A DNA stretch of 62,111 nt from Xylaria sp. FL1777 (GCA_022578965.1 MU400740.1:1-62111); one strand, 5' to 3'; counted from the first letter of the stretch, positions 12,954 through 27,149 are shown. The notes: generated from the sequence alone by a model not told the origin. Made by a program: numbers and translations.

Positions 12954-13117
12954 ATTTATTACTTTTAATTTTTTAAAACTTTTATTAATGCACAGTAGTA
13001 AAAATATCTTAAAAACTTCTTTAATAAACTATTGTTAAGGATTTTATTATTACTTATAAATTAAAACTTTAAAGGCAAACCTATTATATTAATATATAAC
13101 AGGTTTATTATAATTAG
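12954..13117 (+). mobile_element. Solo LTR of family E1, right part, with ATTAG target duplication
   Basis: From 12954 to 13112 this matches the second part of the E1 LTRs at about 51156-51312 and 59007-59165, ending GGTTTATTATA (originally probably ...TTACA). ATTAG at 13113-13117 is the second copy of the 5-bp target duplication found at 2643-2647. The sequence beyond is not E1 internal DNA, which supports a solo LTR. Confidence 0.85.
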
Positions 13118-13421
13118 TTTAAAATTTTAAAAAACATTTTATTAAACTTTAGTTTATTTTTTAACGTTTAAAAATCTAAAGGAATATAAGCAAAAAATAA
13201 TATTACTTAATTATTTTATTAGTTTTAATTACAAAAAACTTTTATTATTTTATAGTATTGCTTTTTTAAAAAAGCAGCTATAAAGCTAAATTAAAGCATA
13301 TAAATATATATAATAAAACTATTATATTTTATTTTTTTATTTATTTATGCTATTAAATAGTTTAATAAAAAGCTAGTTTTATAAGTATTATTTAATAATT
13401 TATGTTTATTAAGTTAATTAA
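13118..13421. other. AT-rich spacer between the E1 solo LTR and element Y
   Basis: This is unassigned AT-rich sequence with no open frame and no recognisable repeat boundary. It ends with ATTAA (13417-13421), a candidate target duplication for element Y. Confidence 0.5.
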
Positions 13422-13624
13422 TAGTAAGGTTTACTATAGGTAATAAAGCAATTAAGCATAAAAAATGTAATATAAATTAAAAAAAGGAGGCTTTATAAGC
13501 AATTATAGTAGCAATTGCCTTAGGTATAAAACCTTATATAGTTATTTAGCTAAGCTACTATAACTATAGTAAAAATACTACTATAGCTAAACCTTATAAA
13601 TATAAAGTCCTTTTTTTAGTTTGT
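13422..13624. repeat. Left LTR of element Y
   Basis: This 203-bp direct repeat is partnered with 21934-22136. It begins TAGTAAGGTTTACTATA and ends TTTAGTTTGT. Differences from the partner are almost all G/A or C/T. Confidence 0.75.
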
Positions 13625-16600
13625 ATTAAGTGCTAAAGCATAATAAAAAAGTTGTTAACTTTAATAAAGCTAATATAGCTATTTATATAATTAATCTTTA
13701 TTAAAGATTATAATTAATTTAACTGTTTATTAATCTATTAATTAATTAAGCAAGCGTAACCTTTTATAGCTATTTATATAGTTGCTTACTAATAATAAGC
13801 TTAGCAGCTTTTGCTTTATTTTTTAGTTTTAATTTAGCTTAACCTTTTATATAAGCTTAATATTCTTTAACTAAGTCTTTAGCTAATTAAAATTATTACT
13901 TTAATTTCTACTAGTTATTTTTATAACTATATTTTTTTTATTTAACTAAGTAATTAAAACTTAACTTAGTTTAATTAACATAATGCTTTAAAATAGTTTT
14001 AATTTCGAACAAATTACTTTTTTCGTTAAAGTTTTGCTTATTATAAATAGAACTAAGTAAAAATACAGTTTAATAAAATAAGTTTTTACTTTATTAGCTA
14101 AATAAAAAGTATGCAACTAAAATTATAAAATATATACTAAAAGTTTTTAGTAAATTAATATAATAAGCTAACTAACTTATTTGTTTTATTACTTTATATA
14201 GTTTAATATATTATTATAAGTATTTTTTAAATAAATTGCTAAAAAAATAATATTTTTTATATAGCTTTAAATAAACTTTGTTTTTAACGTTAAACTTTAT
14301 AAGCTTATGTTTATTATTATAATAATATTTAGCTTTTATAGCAGCAAAATTTATAGCTAACTTAGCATTTTTGCATAAATATTTACAAAAAAAGCAAATA
14401 TTTTTTAATATGCTATATAACTTATTATTACTAATAAATATATTATTAAAACTAAAAAGTTTAAATTTAAACAATTATTTATGTAATAAAAACTTAATAA
14501 AGTTAAAGTATGCATTATTAAAGTTTTATTATAAAAATAAAAAAATATTTATTTAGTTATAATTAAAATAAACAAAAGTATAATATTAAATAGCACTTTT
14601 AATAGTTTAGTTTTTATGCTTAAATATGCTATTACTTTATAAGTAATATATAGTAGTTATTAAAAGCTATATGCTATAACTTTTTTATAAACTTATTTAA
14701 AATTTTAAAGTAAACTTATAGTTGCAATTAGAAATAATGCTGCTTAGCATGCTTTAGTTACATAATAAAAGCATTTTAGCAAAAGCAAGATTTTAATTTT
14801 TTGCTATATACGTTTTATAACTTAGAATTAATAACATACGTTTAAATATAATATATATTATAAGTATTAATGCATTATAATATATATATTTATTTAATTG
14901 CTATAAAGTTTTTATTGCTAATATATTAAGCAAATTTATAATAAAGTTTATTATAACTATTTTTATAAATTAAAAATTTTTAAGTTAAATTAACTAATAA
15001 TTACTATTTAGTTTATTTTAACTTATTATATAAAGTTTATAATTGTTATAATGCTATAAATACGTTTTTATTTTTTAAGTTTTTTTTTCGATAAAAAAAC
15101 CTTTAAGGTTATATATTATACGCTTTTTATTAAAGTAATATTTATTATTATAAACTATAGCAAAAAACTTACTAACTTAATTTTTAAAAATGCAAAAGTA
15201 ATAATAGCTTTTTTTGTTAATATTATAAAGCAGTTTATTTATAATTGCAAAAAAATAGCTTAAGCATAAAAGATTTGCAGCATTTTTATTGCTATTTGCA
15301 TATATTACGTTTAAAGTTTTATAATATTTTAAGTTTTTATTATAATTAGCAATAATTTTTAATTTTACTTTATTACTTATAATAGCTTTTATTAATACTA
15401 ATTAAATGTTATTAAGTATAAAATCTTTATTAGTTTTTTATATATTATTTTTTGTATTAAGCAAGTTTTTAATATTTTTAAAATAACTTAATATATTTAA
15501 TATATAGTTAATATAGCTAAACAAGTAATATATTTATAAACTATATTAAAAAAGGTAAATTAAAGCATTAATAAAGCATTTATTAATATAATTTATAAAC
15601 GCAGTATTTAGATTAATTTAGTTAATAATGCTTTTAGTAGCAAAATAATCAATAAAAATAACTATAAAGTTTTTTAACGTTTTAATTGTTATATATAAAC
15701 GTTTATATGCTTATATAACACAACTTATTTTTATTTTAAAAAAACTATACTATAACTCGGAAATTAAAATATATTTGCTTAAATATATAACAAAAAGCAT
15801 TTATATACTAAAAATAAAAATACTTAATTATTATATATAATTATTTTTTGTATAATATAGCATAATACTAAAGCTTTGCTTAAAAAATATATTTATTTAT
15901 ATATATAATAACTTACTAAAGTTATAATAATGCAATATAGTATGCAAACAAATAAAATTTTAAACAGCTTAAAATAATGCTTTTTTAGCTTTTATAAGTT
16001 TAAAAAAAGTTAAGCAATAATATAGTTAACGCTTGCTAAAGTTGTTTACTTTAAACCTTTTAAACTTATGTTTTTTATTAAGCAATGCAGTTTTATGTTT
16101 TTATAATAGTTTTAAAATCTTTATATAAAACAAAATTAATAAACGTAAAAAACTTATAATATTTAAATATTATTTAAAAGCTTTAAGTTAACAAAAAAAC
16201 TTAATATTTTATATTGCTTTAACTTTTTGCTTAATAGTTAATATGCTAAAAGCGTTTACTTAAAAGCTTAAAAGCTTAATAAAAAAATATGTTATAAAAA
16301 ATTTCTTTAGCAAAAAGAATATTTTTTTGCTTTAAAACAGCTTAAAAATAATACGTAAATAAAAAAGGTGTTTTTTTTTAGTATTAAAGTAAATTATAAT
16401 ATTATTAATAAAAGCGCAGCAAAAGTGCTTAAACTTTTTAAGTAAGCAATTTATAAACTATTATATATATGCAAATATATTGCAAAATTTTATAAATGCA
16501 ACTATAAACCGTTTAAAACTTTTTAAGCTAATAATAGTAAATTTGTTGCAATAATTAAAATGCATTCTAAATTAATAAAAAAAAAAAGTTGCGTTTATAT

Positions 16601-19600
16601 AAGTTATATACTTTTTTCTTTTAATTAACAAAATAACTTTAAATTAAAAAAGCAAAAAATAATTATTTAGAACAGCTATTTTGTTTAAAGTTCGCAAGTT
16701 AATTACTAGTTATAAGTGCAGTTTTCTTTTTTTTTGCGTTTAAACTACAAAAATAAAATGCATAAATAAAGTAAGTTTATTAACTTATTTTATTTAACTT
16801 TATATATAAAGCTAATTAAAAATAAAATTAATAGCTTTTTTATTATAAATGCTTAAAAAATAAAATTAATTATTTAATTTAGTTTTTTGCTAATTATTTA
16901 CTAAAAGTATTTTTATAAGTTTATTTTTAAAAATATTAATAATATTTTAGTTTTGCTAAATTTTAAGAATTTTGTTAATTAGTTATAAGATTTCTTTTGT
17001 TGTTATATTTTTGCTAATATAAATAAAATAGCTAGCTAGCAATATAACTTCGTTTTTTTTATTAAGTTTTTTAATTTTTAAAGTAAAAATAATTTTATAA
17101 ATCTTAAGTTTTAGTACGTTTAAATTTATTGCGTTGTTTATTTTTTTTAGTAGCTAGTTAACTAATTTTTTAATTATGCTATATATTACATTAATAATTA
17201 AGCTAATAATTAAAATACTAGCTTATTTAAGCGTGTTTATTATATTAGCAATATTAGTTATATTAATATAAAAGTTAAAATTATAGCTAAAAATATATAT
17301 ATTAATAATAATTTATTTAAGCATAAAAGTTAAGTTAATTAATTTATTTATATAAAATGCGTTAAAAAACTTAAAGTTATTAAAAATATAAATGCTTTTA
17401 TTAATAATATTTAAGCTAGCGCTAATAATATTAATAGTTTTAGCGCTAATATTTTTAGGTGTTATACTAAATAAAGCACTTATAGCTATAATACTTGCAG
17501 TTAATATAACTATTTTTAAATATGCTTTTTAAAATCTTTTTTTAGCTTTACTACTAAAAAATTGCTTTTAAATAATACTAACATAAGTACTTTTAAGTAT
17601 AGTTTTAATTTAAAGCAAAAAATTAGCTAAAACTATACTTTTAAAAGTAGTAAACTTAATAAATATAGTTATACTATTTTTATAAAATAACTTAAACATA
17701 AAGTTATAATTAGCAAACAAAAGTTTATACGTAACTAAAGCTTATATTATAGCGCTAAGCTTAAAAAATACTTTATAAACTAAAATAACTCTTTATATAT
17801 ATAAGTACGCATATAAATATACCTAAAATAGAATTTTAAAGTTGTTTATATTAGCTATAATTACTTTTGCTTTTTTATAATTAATAACTGCACTTTATAA
17901 ATTTAAACATTTAATGCTTAATAAAAAATAAAGTATTATGTTTTTTTTAACTATTTAAGCTTTTTTTTTAATTTATAAAAGCTTAAAAAATCTATAATTA
18001 TTATGTTTTAATAAATAAAGTTTAAACTTAGCTTTTAATATATAATAAAAGCAGCTTTTATTAATACTTTTAATTTTTTTTGCTTGTTAACCTTTTTAAT
18101 GTTTAATTATATATTTACAGATATTAAAAAGCTTACATATAATAATGCTTTATAATATACTTATGTTTAAGCATATTTAAACTTTTTTATTATTAAGTTT
18201 AATATATGCATTTATTTTAAAATATAAGTATTTAACGCTAAAACATTCTAATAAATTGTTTAAAATATTAGCAATTAAAAGTGCTTAATATATATAAAGT
18301 ATAATTAGCTTAGCTTTAAATTTAACGCTTTTAATTTCTGTAAAAATGCTTATTTTTAGCTAACATAAAACTAAGTTTGCTTATAATTTATTTATACTGC
18401 AAGTTTTTAAATAACAAAACAGCTAATTATAAAAATTAAACAAAGTGCAATAATGCTTACATATATATATTATTAAATTAGCAAGCAACTAAAATATAAT
18501 TTGTTTATATAAGCAATTAATACATTTATAAACGTATTAGTTTTTATTACGCAATAAATTAAAAGTTTTTTTATAATATTTGCATATATTACTATAGTTT
18601 ATTATTATAAAAGCTGCATTATTTAAGCTTTCTAAAAAAAAGAAAATTAGATTTTTAAACTTAAAAAAAGTAAACTTAAAATTAAAGTTTATAAAATAAG
18701 CTTAATTATAATTCTTTTTGTGCTTATTATATTTATTTTAATAATGCTTGCAACTATATTTATATTTGCATTTTTTTTTTTTATAAAGGCTTATTATTAT
18801 TATTTTTACTATTTTTATTAAACTTATTTTTATTTTCTAACTTATATTTATACTTATCTTTTTAGAACTTATAATTATAACCTTTAAGCAAAAGCAATTA
18901 ATATTATATATATTACTTCTTTTTTTTGCATATATAAAAAAACATCTTTTTTGCTACTATAATAAAAATTAGCTTTGCTTTAATAACTTTAATTATATAT
19001 TTAGCTAAAGATTTTTTTTTTTAAAAGTATAAAAGTATTATTTAATGTTTATATTTATATAAGTTTAAATAAAAACTATTACGCTTTGCTAATTATTATT
19101 ATTTTTAATTAAAGTTTTTATTGCTTTAGCATATTATAGCTTTTTTTAAATAAAAGTTATTATTGCTATATTTTTTTAAGCTATGTTTTTTAAAGTAAGC
19201 TTAATGCTATTAAATTATTAAGTTGCTTTAAAAGCAAGCATTGCAAATTAAATTATAAGTTCGTTAAATATTTTATTTAATTTTTTAGTATAATAGCTTA
19301 TATGTATAACTAATGTTAACTTATTATTTTATTATATTATTGCAGTATTTTTTAATAAAGTTTAAAACATTTTTAATATTTGCTTTTTATTAAAGTTATA
19401 AATACTTAAATTCTTAAAAAACAAAAAAATATAATTTATAAAGCAATAAATATTAATAAAAATTAGTTTATTACTATTTATAACTATGCTAACATCTTTA
19501 AAATTATTTTAATTAAAATTAAAATAGCTAATATTAAAACGTTTTAACTTATTTAATTTGTTAATAGTAAATCTAGTTGATTTTTTTTTAAAAGTAGCAC

Positions 19601-21933
19601 TTTAGTTAGTATAATTATTTTAATTAAACAAACTAACTCTGTTTTTACAAAAAGGTTATTTATTGCTTTTATTATTACTATTATTATTATTTAAGCAATT
19701 ATTATTTAGGTTTAAATTAACGTTTATATTTATATTTATGTTTATATATCTTTTAGCTTTTTTTTTATAATTATTAAAAGCATAACTTTTTGCTTTTTTA
19801 AACTACTAATATATAGTAAAAAACTTAAACAGTTCGTTTTAGTTAAAACTATTGCTTTTAAGTGCTACTTTATACATAATTAGTTATACAAGTACAAAAG
19901 TAGCAATTCTTATATTAAAAATAAAAGTAGAGTTAATTATTATAAATAATGCTACTATTATTGTTATATTAGCTATAATGCTTATAATAAACAATATAAA
20001 AAGCATAAAAGCTACTATTTAAACAAAGGGTGCTACTAAAAAAGCTATTAAATAAGCAGTTTTAATTAATAAACGTAGTACTATATTAAAGTTAAACTAA
20101 AAAGCAAAAAAACAATTAATGCTTATTAAACTAAAAGTTGCTAAATATAATAGTTTTTATAATAGTTCTTAATAAAGATTGCTTGTTAATTTAACAAATA
20201 TAGCTATTATAAGTATTAAAAATAAAGCTGCTTTATTTTTATAAAGCAATTATAATTTAAAATTAAATGCATTTATATAAAGTAAAAGCAAAAATAACTA
20301 AAATAAAACTAGTTATTTTAGCATTAACTAATGTAATATTAGTATTTTTAATAGCAATAGTGCTAAACTATTATAAGTATAAAATATATAGTTTAAAAGT
20401 TTTTTTAATATATTTTTTGTTTAATTATTACTTTTAACAACTTAGTTTATTGTTCTTTAAAAATAATTAACTTATTTACTTAAAGTATTTAAATTTTTAG
20501 TAAACATTTCATTAGTTTTTAAAAGATCTAGCTTATAATAAACATTTTTATTTAATTTTTCTTAGTTTTAAACGATTTAAGCTATTCTTTAATTTTAATT
20601 AGCTAACTTATTTATTAAGTATTATTATGTTTTTTTATTATTATTTATTTGCTTTAAGGTTAATAATAAACTTTTTTTTTAATTAAAAAAAAAAGCATTA
20701 GTATTAGCATTAGCTATTTTCTTTAGCAAAAAAGCACTTATAGTTTGCAAGTTTTAAGTTTTTCTTTTAAAACAAACTAGCTTAAAAGTAAGCATAAAAC
20801 ATAGTAGTTATAAACTATAAAGTATATATAACATTAGCAATTAATTTAGTAAATTAGTTAGTTTTTTGCCTTTAAAAGGTTTAAGCAGTTAATTTAGCAA
20901 ATTAGCTAGTTTTTTGCTTATTTTAGCTAGTTTTAATATTAAGTTTTTAATAATAAACTTAGTTTTAAAACTTTTGTAGTTTAATAAAGTACTTATTTAT
21001 AAATCTAAAAATAAATTATTAAAATATTTGCTTAGTAAATTGTTTTGTTTACTGTTTTAGCTTGCTATTAAAGCTAATAGCAATAAGTAATGCAAGCTAA
21101 AAAATAACATAAAATATAAAATATAAGTATATAAAGTAATGCTAAAATTTAATGCATTAAAATATGCAAGTATATAAATAAGTACAAATTAGCGTGTTTA
21201 TAAAACTTAGAAAATTTCTTTAAGTTTAACTAAATTTATGTTTAATTAAGTTAATACTACTTGTTTATTAGCTGTTTTACTAAATTATTGCATAATTTTA
21301 TAAAGCAAGTAATTTAATTTAAAATTAAAGGTATAATTAAATATAACGCAAATATAATAAAATTAGGTAAAATATATTAAGTATTATACGTATTAAAGAA
21401 CTTAATGCAAACAAAAAATAGCTAAATGTAATACAAACTAATGTTTTAAAAACTAAAGGTTATATAACTATAAACGTTAACGCAAAGTTAAATATAGTAA
21501 TATTTAAGCAGCATAGCTATTTAGTAAATATAGAATATATAAAGTACTTAGCTAGTAAATAAATAATTAATAATTGATAATTAATAATTAATGCTTATAA
21601 ATAGCATAAATTCTTACGAATTAACTATAAGTAGCATAAATCTTAACGGATTAACTTTAATAAAAGTTAAAGTAAATGCTAAAAGCGCTTTAAATGTTAT
21701 AAAAACTAATCCAAAAAAAATAAATAATAAGGTTTATATAATATAAAAGCTAAACTTTATTTATATTACGTAAGCTTGCTAAAAAAGGTTTAAATGTTAT
21801 AAGAACTAATTTAAACAAAATAATAATAAACTATATAAATAAAAAAGCTATATTACATTTTGTACATATAATTTGCTAGCAAAAAAAAAAAACTAAAGTA
21901 TAAAGTTTTAATTATAGGGCTTATTTTATTATT

Positions 21934-22136
21934 TAATAAGGTTTACTATAAATAGTAAAGCAATTAAGCATAAAAAGTATAATATAAATTAAAAGGAAAA
22001 AGCCTTGCAAGCAATTATAATAATAATTGCTTTAAGCATAAAACCTTATATAGCTATATAGTTAAGCCACTATAGTTATAGTAAAAGTACTACTATAGTT
22101 AAACCTTATAAATATAAAGTCCTTTTTTTAGTTTGT
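21934..22136. repeat. Right LTR of element Y
   Basis: This is the partner of 13422-13624, with equal length and collinear sequence. Here the ATTAA duplication at 22137-22141 follows directly. Confidence 0.75.
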
Positions 22137-22141
22137 ATTAA

Positions 22142-24366
22142 TTAGCTATTTATAATATTTATTAAAAACCTTTTTATAGTTTTTTAGTTATTAGCTATTA
22201 AAATTTTATATTGTTTTTTAAAAAATTTATGCTTTTATAAAAAAAAGCATTTTTTATGTTTATTTAAGTTAAAATTTCTTAAAATAAAGTTTTTAGTTAA
22301 GCTTTATATTTTAATTTATTGCTTTTTTTTTACAAAATAAATTATAGCATATTTAATTTAATTTATTAATTTAAATTTTTGCTAAAGTTATTTAAAAGCA
22401 GTAATATTATTTTTAGCATTAGCTTAAGTATTTTTGCTGCTTTAAAATATAATTTAGTTTTTATTTAAGCAATTATTTAAATAAAAACATTAAAATACTT
22501 TAAAATTTTTAGTATAAAGTTCTTAAAAATAATATTTGTTTTTTTATTTAAAAAGTTTTTAAACTTTTTAGTTTATATTTTTTTAAATTTTAAGCTTTTT
22601 TTTATAAGTTTTACTTTTTAAATTCTTTAAAGCTTTTAATAATTAAAACTTTTTAGTTTTAATAAAATATTTTCTTTATAAAAATTGTTGTTTATTTATA
22701 TATTTTTAATATTAAATTAAATAAAAAATTTATTATTATTTAAATAAATTTTCTTAATTGTTTAATTTATAAAAGGCTTTTTTTTTTGTTTTTTAGGTTT
22801 TTTTTTATTTTTTGTTTAATAAAAAGCAGCTTTTTTAAATAAAAGCTTATAATAATTAGCTTAAAACATATTTATACTAATTTTTTTACTTAATATATAG
22901 TTTTATAAAACTTTAATATTATTTACATTATAAAAAGTACTTTATATAAAATTTTAATTTATTATAATAAAACTATTATTTAGTTTACTATTTATTAAAT
23001 TATTTTTTTTAATATTATAAGCTTTTGCTAGTTTTATTTTATAAAGTATAAAAGTTTAATTATTAAACTTTTTATTTAAAAATTAGTTTAGCTGTTTATT
23101 ATTTAGCTAATAAAGTTTTTTTTTTTTTTAACTTTTTTGTTTGCTTTTTATTTTAGCATTTAAATTTTTATTATTTAAAATAAGATTTTTTTTTTATAAT
23201 TAATAATAAGCTTTTTATTTAAATAGCTTATTATTATTTAAAACAAAGTTATATATTTATTTTATTATAATATTAAGAATTCTTTTTTTATTTTTGTTAA
23301 TTTTTATAACTTTAAAAAAAACTTTTATATATTTAAAGCGTATAAAAAATTTTAGCTTTTTTAAATACTATTTAAAGTTTTAATATATAATATTTTTTTT
23401 TTTAATTTATAAATAAAGCTATATTTATAAATATAATAATTATTTATGCTATATTTTTAATAAATAGTTTTTTTTGCTAAATAAAAATTGTTTAATTTTA
23501 TTTATTATAAAAATTAAATAATTATTTGCTTTATTTTTGTTTTTTAAAGTTATATTTATTTTTTTATAAATATTTAGAAATTATAGCATTAATATTAAAT
23601 ATTTGCTTTTTTAATAAGTTTATATTAATTTTATAATATTATAATGCTTATAATTTTTAATTAATTAGCTAAATATACTAATTTTATAGCTTTTTTAGCA
23701 TTTTTTTTAGTTTTTTTTTATAATTACTACGTTTTTTTATTTTAACTTTAGTTATTATATTTATTTAATAATATTATTTATATTTTAATTATAAATAAAA
23801 TATTAAGCTAATTTTATTTATTGCGTTTTAATAATAATTGTTTTAATAATTAATATAGTTATATTAATAGCTAATTTAATAATATTAATAATAATATATA
23901 AAAGCTTATTAAAATTATAATTATATAAATAATTAACTTTTTTTTACGTTTTATATGCTTTTTTTGTTTTTTTAAAATAAAGATTTAGCTTAAATTTTTT
24001 ATTAATTTAGCTATTTAATATTTTATAAAGATTTTTATAAAACATTTTATTTAAATTATTATATAACTTTTTAAAAAATTTTATTACTTTATTAATAATA
24101 TTTTAATTTAGCTTTTTAAGTAAACTTTAAATGAATTAAAAATTAAAATAGTAATTTTTTTAAGCTATAATATTTTTAATATATATTTAATGCTAAAAAA
24201 AATAAGTTTTAAAATTAATAAAATATATAACTTTTAAGCAAGCTTTAAAATTTTATAATATAGCAATAATAAACTTATTTTGCTTAAAGTTTTAAAGCTT
24301 AAACTTTTATTTAAGTAGTTTATAAGCTTTAATTTATAATAAATAGTTTTTTAATATTATTTTTAC

Positions 24367-24368
<2 letters not shown>
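22142..24368. other. T-rich hypermutated DNA, no gene
   Basis: Marked T over A excess on the + strand suggests decayed element sequence in minus orientation. There is no frame, repeat boundary or RNA gene that I can support. Confidence 0.5.

Positions 24369-24398
<30 letters not shown>
24369..24398. repeat. 30-nt poly(T) run adjoining the SINE-like element
   Basis: An uninterrupted T run lies directly before the tRNA-like head. A shorter T run (25131-25137) follows the element's 3' end, so the element probably inserted into a T tract. The tract could be the poly(A) tail of a minus-strand LINE whose body would lie to the right; this is not established. Confidence 0.7.
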
Positions 24399-24399
<1 letters not shown>

Positions 24400-25130
24400 G
24401 CTTAATAGCGCAGTAATATATGCTTAGCTACTTTTTTTAAAGTCGTAAGTTTAAGTTTTGCCTAGTTTGCAGTTGCTTTGCTTTAAAGCAAAAGTTGGTT
24501 TGCTTTTAGCTTAGTTTAAACTATATGCTTATTGCACTAAAGGCATAAAAATTAAAAGTTAAATAGCTAAGCTAAAAGTCCAAAAATTTTGCTTTTTTGC
24601 TAGTATAACAATATAAGTAATTAATTTAATATATTAGCTACTATAAAAACAAACAGCTTTAGCTTTTATTGCTAATGCTATATAAGCACTAGTTTTTTTA
24701 TATAGCAAACAGCTTGTATTTTTAGCATAATTAAAACTTAAAGCTTATTACTTAGCGCTAAGCAATTTATAAAAAATATAGCGCTATATAGTGCTTAAAA
24801 TTTACTTAATATTATATTATTTATAGCTTATAAAACTTAAAGCTAACAAAAAAGCACTTTTACTACTAATTAATAAAAGACTTTTTTATTAACGCGCTAA
24901 TTTTTTTACTTTTGCATTATAAAGTAAAAACGCTGCTAACTTAGCATATAAGATTTAAAGCGAAATATTATATAAAAAAAGCAGTAAATTAATAAGATTT
25001 ATAGTAAAACTATTGCATACTTTATATATATAAGTAGTTTTTGCTCTAAAAAAGGTTTTTATTTATATAAGTTTTATTAAATAGCTACTAGTATAACTAA
25101 TAAGCTATTTGTTTAAGTAATACAAATTAT
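24399..25130 (+). mobile_element. tRNA-derived SINE-like element, copy 1
   Basis: This 732-bp unit is also present, inverted, at 56573-57305. The 5' end resembles a tRNA gene. In the better-preserved copy 2 it reads GGCCTGA, then TAGCATAGTGG (box A consensus TRGCNNAGTGG), with a D-stem GCAT/ATGC. A T-arm follows with box B AAGTTTAAGT (from GTTCAAGTC after C-to-T change) and pairing arms. There is no tRNA acceptor 3' strand. The remaining roughly 660 bp is non-coding and ends GTAATACAAATTAT. Copy 1 is mutated in box A (TAGCGCAGTAAT). Length and layout resemble known fungal SINEs of several hundred bp. Confidence 0.75.
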
Positions 25131-27149
25131 TTTTTTTATTTAAAAAGTATTATAATAAATAAAAACCTGTTTAATTTTATTAATGTTTTTAAAGCATTTT
25201 ATATAAAAAAAACATTTAAATTATTTAGCTATTTATTTATTTTTAACTTATTAAATAATAAATATTAGTTTAATTTTAAGTTAAAAAGCATAAATAATAG
25301 CTTAATTTTAGTATTATGTTTATTATTAAAATAATTTAAACTAAATAAAGTTGCTTTAATATTTTTTAAAAATAATAAACTAGTTATTTTTATTTTTTTT
25401 GTTTATAAGTAGTTTTAATATTTTTTATATATTAAAATAAAAAAATCTAATAATTTTTTATAGCTAAATTACTTAATTAAGCTATAAATTTTAAACTTTT
25501 AAGTTATATAATAAAACAAAATAAAATTTATATAAAAGTAATAAAAAAAATAAGCTATAAAAAATAATAAAAGTAAACTAAATAAAAATATAAGTTTAAA
25601 AAAAAAGTATAAAATATTAGAAATTTTTAAGTATTTTATATATTTAAGTTTTTTTATACTATTTCTTTATACTTTTTTTTTAAAAAACTTAATAATTTTT
25701 TTTATTTGCATTTATAAAAACTATTAGCTTATTTTTTATAGCTTTTTAAGTTTTTTTTTAAATGTTTTTATATTTTTGTTTTTTATGCGCTTTTATTTTT
25801 TTATATATTTTATAACATTTAGTTTTTTTGTTTTTTAGTTTAGCTTACTTTGCTTTATGTAAGTTTTATTAAGCAAGCTTTATTTTTTTATAGCTTTTTA
25901 TTTATAAAAGTAATATGCTTTTTTTTTTTTTTAAAGCTTTTTTATTTAATAATAAGCATTATAAAGAAATAATAATTACATTTTACGCAAAGTTTTTAAA
26001 TAATAGCTAGCTTATATTTAAAAAACCTTACTTTTTATTTTTTAATAAAAAACTATATTAAGTTAAAAAACAAAATATATTTTTAATTATTAATAGCTTT
26101 ATATATTAATATATAAACTTAGATTTATTTAATATAAATAAGCATTAAATTTGCTTATATTATAGCTTTTTAAAAGTTTTAGCAATTTTTATTCTTTTTT
26201 AAGCTTATTTTTTTTTTGTTTTTATAAAAGCAATTATGCTTTTTTTTTTATAAAATATTAGCTTTTTATGCAAAATTTTTTTTTAAATAGCTTTTTAAAA
26301 GTTTTTAATAAACAGTTTTTTAGCTGCATTATTTTAAAAATTATATTAATATTTTAATACTTAATTATTGTTTTACTAAAAAAAATAAAAACGGTTTATA
26401 AGCTAAATTAAAAAAAATAGTTTAATATTTTTATATGTTTATTTTAAGCTTTATTAATTAAAAGCTGCTAGCTTAAATGTTTATTACTAATTATAACTAA
26501 ACTATTTATATTAAGCAAGTTTTGCTTATTATTAATTAAAATAGCTAAATATAATATATTATAATTTATATATAAAAATTATAGCAATTAATAAATAAAT
26601 AAATTAAATATATAAGTTAGCAATAATAAATTGCTTATTTATAAATTTTATAATATTATTTATTATAAGTAAAAAATTAGCTTTATTAAAAATATTAATA
26701 AAATAAAGCAATATAATTATATAAAATTTACTATATTACTTTAATTATAAAAAAATAAGTTATAACTTATATATTTAAGTAATTAAGCTATATATAAATT
26801 AAAAAATAAAACAATTAATTAAAAAGCTCTTTAATAATATAAATAAAGTAATTATAGCTAATTTTTATTATAATATATATGTTAATTAAATTTATACTTT
26901 AAAGTTTAGTATAATATTTATATTTTTATTTTTATTATATAACTTAGCTTAAACTTATTTTAGTTAGCTAGTTAGCTTATTTAACCACTTTATTTTACTT
27001 TAATATAAAAATAATACGTTTTTAAAAATCGTTTTTTTTGCTTTTACTAGTTTTTTTTATAAAGGTAAAGTATTAGTTATAGCTATAATTCATTTAATAT
27101 AAATGTTCTTTAAGTGCATATTTACGCATTTTTATTTTATAAGCACTAT
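25131..27149. other. T-rich hypermutated DNA, no gene
   Basis: This is decayed AT-rich sequence, T-rich on + over much of its length. No frame or repeat boundary can be supported. Confidence 0.5.

Larger units (their letters stand above)
13422..22136. mobile_element. LTR retrotransposon Y, about 8.7 kb, strongly hypermutated
   Basis: Direct repeats of 203 bp (13422-13624 and 21934-22136) share long identical stretches (for example AAACCTTATAAATATAAAGT) and bound about 8.3 kb of AT-rich DNA. ATTAA flanks both ends (13417-13421 and 22137-22141) as a candidate 5-bp target duplication. The 3' LTR end then reads GT rather than the expected CA or TA, so the boundary is uncertain by about 3 bp. The LTRs differ at more sites than those of X, suggesting an older or more heavily mutated insertion. 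No coding frame survives; the frame at 14214-14474 (-) is Lys/Asn-rich noise. Confidence 0.75.

Noticed and set aside
14214..14556. Opposed 86-aa and 61-aa frames rich in Lys, Asn and Leu
   Set aside because: They overlap on opposite strands inside element Y, with low-complexity composition and no domain.
24369..24398. Poly(T) considered as the poly(A) tail of the SINE-like element in minus orientation
   Set aside because: Box A and box B read on the + strand, so the tRNA head is the 5' end and the T run lies upstream of it. A target-site tract fits better.
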